Part shown: positions 50,209 to 52,605 of the stretch, piece after piece
How positions within the stretch are numbered: position 1 is the stretch's first letter
Layout of the letters: every line of letters starts with the position of its first letter
Source: Azohydromonas australica DSM 1124
GTDB taxonomy: Bacteria > Pseudomonadota > Gammaproteobacteria > Burkholderiales > Burkholderiaceae_C
NCBI RefSeq assembly: GCF_000430725.1
Contig: NZ_KE387203.1
Coordinates: 546,366-598,970, forward strand
Length of the DNA stretch: 52,605 bases
Reading direction: 5' to 3'
Notes under the pieces: generated by a model
The model's database searches: none
What the model saw: only the letters and a program-made list of their open reading frames with translations
What the model was told of the DNA's origin: nothing
Translations under genes and position numbers: made by a program

Positions 50209-52605
50209 TCAAAGCATCAACTCGTCGCTCCAGTACACCGTGGCACGGCCATTGCCTGGCACCGTCGGCTCCAGTCGTGCCGCCAACCCGAAGGATTCTT
50301 CGGACAACAGCCGTACCGATTGCAGCCCCAGCGCCTGCTTGTGCGTGACTTCCTGCGCAGCCTGTGCCTCGGCATCGCCGCTGCCCAGCCGCTCCAGGTA
50401 GCCAGCAGCCTGCGCGCCCACCGCCAGCGACGCCGTGGCCAGCGGCTGCAGCGATTGCAGCGACTGCGCCGCCTCCAGGCTGCGCACCGTGGGCTGCAGT
50501 GCCGCTATCCACGCCGCAAAGCGCTGCGCCGCCACGCCGCCGTCCGCCACGCCGGGCTGCGCCGGCTGCGGCCCCGAGGCCATGCGCTGCGGCTCGCCGT
50601 ACACCATGAGCTGCTGGTACAGCACCCCCGCGTCGAGCAGGTTGAACAGCGTGCGCCCCTGCGCGTCGCCGTCGCGCAGCACGTGCCCGCTGGCCGCGTC
50701 CACGTCCACGCGCGCCGCCTCCACGTCCACCGCCGCGGCCGTGCTGGCCGCGCCCGCGCCCAGCACCGGGCCGTGCCCGCGCAGCGCCACCCAGCCCGCG
50801 CGCACGTTCACCGCCTCGTCCAGCGCCGCGTCGGTGATGGTGCCCGCCGTGCTCACCAGCACCGCGCCGCCGCCGTGCGTGTGCACCAGCCCCACGCCCA
50901 GGTCGCCGTGCGCCTGCAACGTGATCTCTCCACCCGCCGTGGACAGCAGCGCCGTGGCCGCCATCGTCAGCGCCGCGCCGCTGGACAGCACCAGGTCCGC
51001 CCCCGCGTCGCTCAGCGCCACGCTCTCGCGCACCGCGATGTCGCCCCCGGCGTGCAGCTCCACGCGGCCGAAGCCGTGCAGCTGCGACAGCGCCTGGGCG
51101 CTGAGCACCAGCGCCTGCGACGCGTCGCCTTGGCCGATGACCAGCCCCGCGCCCGTGCGGCTGGGCGACAGGCTCACGCCCGCTCCCGCGCTGCCCTGCA
51201 CCGTGCCGTGCAGCACCAGCGCGTCGGCGCTGATGACCACGTCGCCCTCGCCCAGCACCACGTCGCCCAGCACCACGCGCGTGGCGCCCACGATGCGCAG
51301 CGTGCCGTGCGACAGCGTCAGCGCCCCCTGGAATGTCACCGTGCCGCTGGCGTGGATCTCCACGTCGCCCGTGACCGCCACCGACTGCTCGAAGCTCACG
51401 TCGTGCGCCTGTACCACGCGCAGCCCGTCCAGCGCCTGGCTCGCGCCCACGCTGCCCAGCACCCGCACGTGGCCGCCTTGCGCGTCCAGCGTCAGCACGT
51501 CCGCCTCGCCGCCGGCCTGGCCATCGACCGAGCGCGCCAGCGTGATGTCGCCGTCGTCGGCCACGTCCGTGCTCAGTCCGGCCTGGATCAGTACCGTGCC
51601 CTGCACCTGCAGCGCGTCGTCGATCACCACCTCGCGCTGCACCTGCAGCGCCAGCGCGCCGGCGTGCGTGGCGCTGCCCGCGCCGTGCACCGTGAAGGCC
51701 TCGGCCTGCACCGTGCCCTGCAGCTCCACGCGGCTGCCCGCGCCGTGGGCGTCGATGAGCACCGGGTCCTTCCACGCCACGGCCTGCTGCACGCCCGCGA
51801 TGCGCACCGTCTGGTTCTGCGCCGCACCGCTGCCGATCACGACCTGGGCGAAGCCCTCGCCGAGCTGGCTCAGCGCCGCGTGGCCCACGTACAGCGACTG
51901 CCCGTCGTCCAGCATCGCATCGCCCACGCCAAGCACGCGCGTGGCGTCGGCCGGGCGAATCGTCGCGTTCGCACCCGGGCTTGTCACCGGCGCATCCAGC
52001 ACCAGCGTGTCGGCCACCAGGTCCACGTCGCGGCCCTGGCCGTCCACCGGCGTGGCCACCGCCGTGCTGCCGCTGCGCAGCACCAGCACCCCGCCCGCGC
52101 CCGTGACCAGCTCCGACTGCGCCGCGTCGCTCACCAGCGCCACCGTGCCGTCGGCGCGCAGCTCGCTCACGCTCAGCGCCACCGTGCCCACCGTCACCGC
52201 ATCGGCTTCCGTGATCCACGCCCCGCTGCCCGCGCGCCCGCTGAGCGTGTCCACCGCCGTGGCCAGCGCCTGCTGCGCCGTGCCCAGGGTGCCCGCGGCC
52301 TGCAGCCGCAGGCTGCCGCCGCTGACGTTCGCGCCGCTGCCCGCAGCGCCCAGGACCGAGCCACCGGCCACCACGCTCACGCCCGTGCCCGCCACGTGGC
52401 CCAGCACCACGTCGGCGGCTGCGTGCAGCCGCACGCTGCTGCCCGACACGCCGGCCGTGGCGGCCATCGCCAATGCACCGGACTGCGCGTCCAGCGACAC
52501 CGTGGCGCTGGTAGCCACCGTCACACCGGCGCTCAGCACCAGGGCGTCGGCCGCCTTGAGCGCCAGGTCGCCGCCCGTGCTGCGCACGCCGGCGTTCACC
52601 AGCAG
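50209..52605 (-). CDS. C-terminal part of a giant beta-strand-repeat surface protein (partial)
   Basis: At least 798 residues, open to the right edge of the window; the Met at 52599 is internal, not a start. Most of it is degenerate beta-strand repeats typical of filamentous-haemagglutinin-like and large exoproteins (GGDLALKAADALVLSAG, GGDIAVRESVALSDAGADLVLSSG, GGEITLQAHGDLGV). From about 640 onward it changes to a helical tail (QGRTLFNLLDAGVLYQQLMVYGE, then SLEAAQSLQSLQPLATASLAVGAQAAGYLERL), perhaps a processing or anchoring region. No C-terminal beta-barrel or LPXTG motif is visible. Function: probably adhesion or biofilm. Confidence 0.82.
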   Translation of the reverse strand: MLVNAGVRSTGGDLALKAADALVLSAGVTVATSATVSLDAQSGALAMAATAGVSGSSVRLHAAADVVLGHVAGTGVSVVAGGSVLGAAGSGANVSGGSLRLQAAGTLGTAQQALATAVDTLSGRAGSGAWITEADAVTVGTVALSVSELRADGTVALVSDAAQSELVTGAGGVLVLRSGSTAVATPVDGQGRDVDLVADTLVLDAPVTSPGANATIRPADATRVLGVGDAMLDDGQSLYVGHAALSQLGEGFAQVVIGSGAAQNQTVRIAGVQQAVAWKDPVLIDAHGAGSRVELQGTVQAEAFTVHGAGSATHAGALALQVQREVVIDDALQVQGTVLIQAGLSTDVADDGDITLARSVDGQAGGEADVLTLDAQGGHVRVLGSVGASQALDGLRVVQAHDVSFEQSVAVTGDVEIHASGTVTFQGALTLSHGTLRIVGATRVVLGDVVLGEGDVVISADALVLHGTVQGSAGAGVSLSPSRTGAGLVIGQGDASQALVLSAQALSQLHGFGRVELHAGGDIAVRESVALSDAGADLVLSSGAALTMAATALLSTAGGEITLQAHGDLGVGLVHTHGGGAVLVSTAGTITDAALDEAVNVRAGWVALRGHGPVLGAGAASTAAAVDVEAARVDVDAASGHVLRDGDAQGRTLFNLLDAGVLYQQLMVYGEPQRMASGPQPAQPGVADGGVAAQRFAAWIAALQPTVRSLEAAQSLQSLQPLATASLAVGAQAAGYLERLGSGDAEAQAAQEVTHKQALGLQSVRLLSEESFGLAARLEPTVPGNGRATVYWSDELML

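Noticed and set aside
44374..52605. The two surface-protein fragments as halves of one disrupted gene
   Set aside because: The repeat types differ (cadherin-like/VCBS modules versus haemagglutinin-like strands), and each has its own C-terminus.

Overview
This is a high-GC proteobacterial chromosome segment. The gene types point to Burkholderiales, most likely Comamonadaceae: orphan Bug/TctC solute receptors, an acetone carboxylase operon, short hypothetical genes of a kind I associate with that family, and PHA-synthase-like hydrolases. The affiliation is inferred from gene content, not from a marker gene. No tRNA, rRNA or CRISPR array was seen.

Region 1 (1-6452) is an aldarate (galactarate/talarate) catabolic operon on the minus strand. 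Its order is an enolase-superfamily talarate/galactarate dehydratase, a Bug receptor, a D-2-hydroxyacid dehydrogenase, a second Bug receptor, and a UxaA/GarD-type galactarate dehydratase that runs off the left edge. A divergent LacI-family regulator is separated from it by two 16-bp GntR-like operators. Two unrelated enzymes for the same dehydration thus sit in one operon.

Region 2 (6480-14830) is mixed. It holds a degenerate HD-GYP-like protein, a ROK regulator with a likely TTG start, a small conserved protein with a strong terminator, an active-looking REC/HD-GYP response regulator, the C-terminal remnant of a serralysin/RTX protein, a two-gene membrane cluster including a PACE efflux pump, an AI-2E-type permease, and two paralogous cysteine-bearing mini-proteins.

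Region 3 (14831-26212) has a FUSC-family exporter, an FAH-family hydrolase, a long AT-richer leader before an FN3 lipoprotein and a secreted beta-helix protein, a chemoreceptor with almost no sensor domain behind a sigma-28-like promoter, a SulP transporter, and two unknown proteins, one with a nuclease-like D...EVK motif.

Region 4 (26436-34994) is the acetone carboxylase operon acxABC with a putative sigma-54 promoter and upstream palindrome. Its likely AcoR/AcxR-type activator follows, and a PHA-synthase-like alpha/beta hydrolase is divergent from acxA.

Region 5 (35096-44226) is housekeeping and stress: a Gly/Ser-rich secreted protein, an MscS channel, a CHRD protein, glucose-6-phosphate dehydrogenase, a 35-codon ORF directly behind a perfect LexA box, several small proteins, a metallophosphoesterase operon and a CPA-type cation/proton antiporter.

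Region 6 (44374-52605) is an accessory, partly decayed region. It has the tail of a cadherin-like/VCBS adhesin cut by an intact IS630-family element whose other flank is a truncated IS5-family transposase. Next comes an RsbQ/KAI2-like alpha/beta hydrolase, frameshifted exactly at its nucleophile Ser motif, followed by a PAS-PAS-GGDEF-EAL protein whose first PAS resembles the RsbP type. The window ends in the C-terminal part of a giant beta-strand-repeat surface protein. The hydrolase plus PAS-GGDEF-EAL pair is the most system-like arrangement here: a small-molecule sensor apparently wired to c-di-GMP instead of to a PP2C phosphatase.
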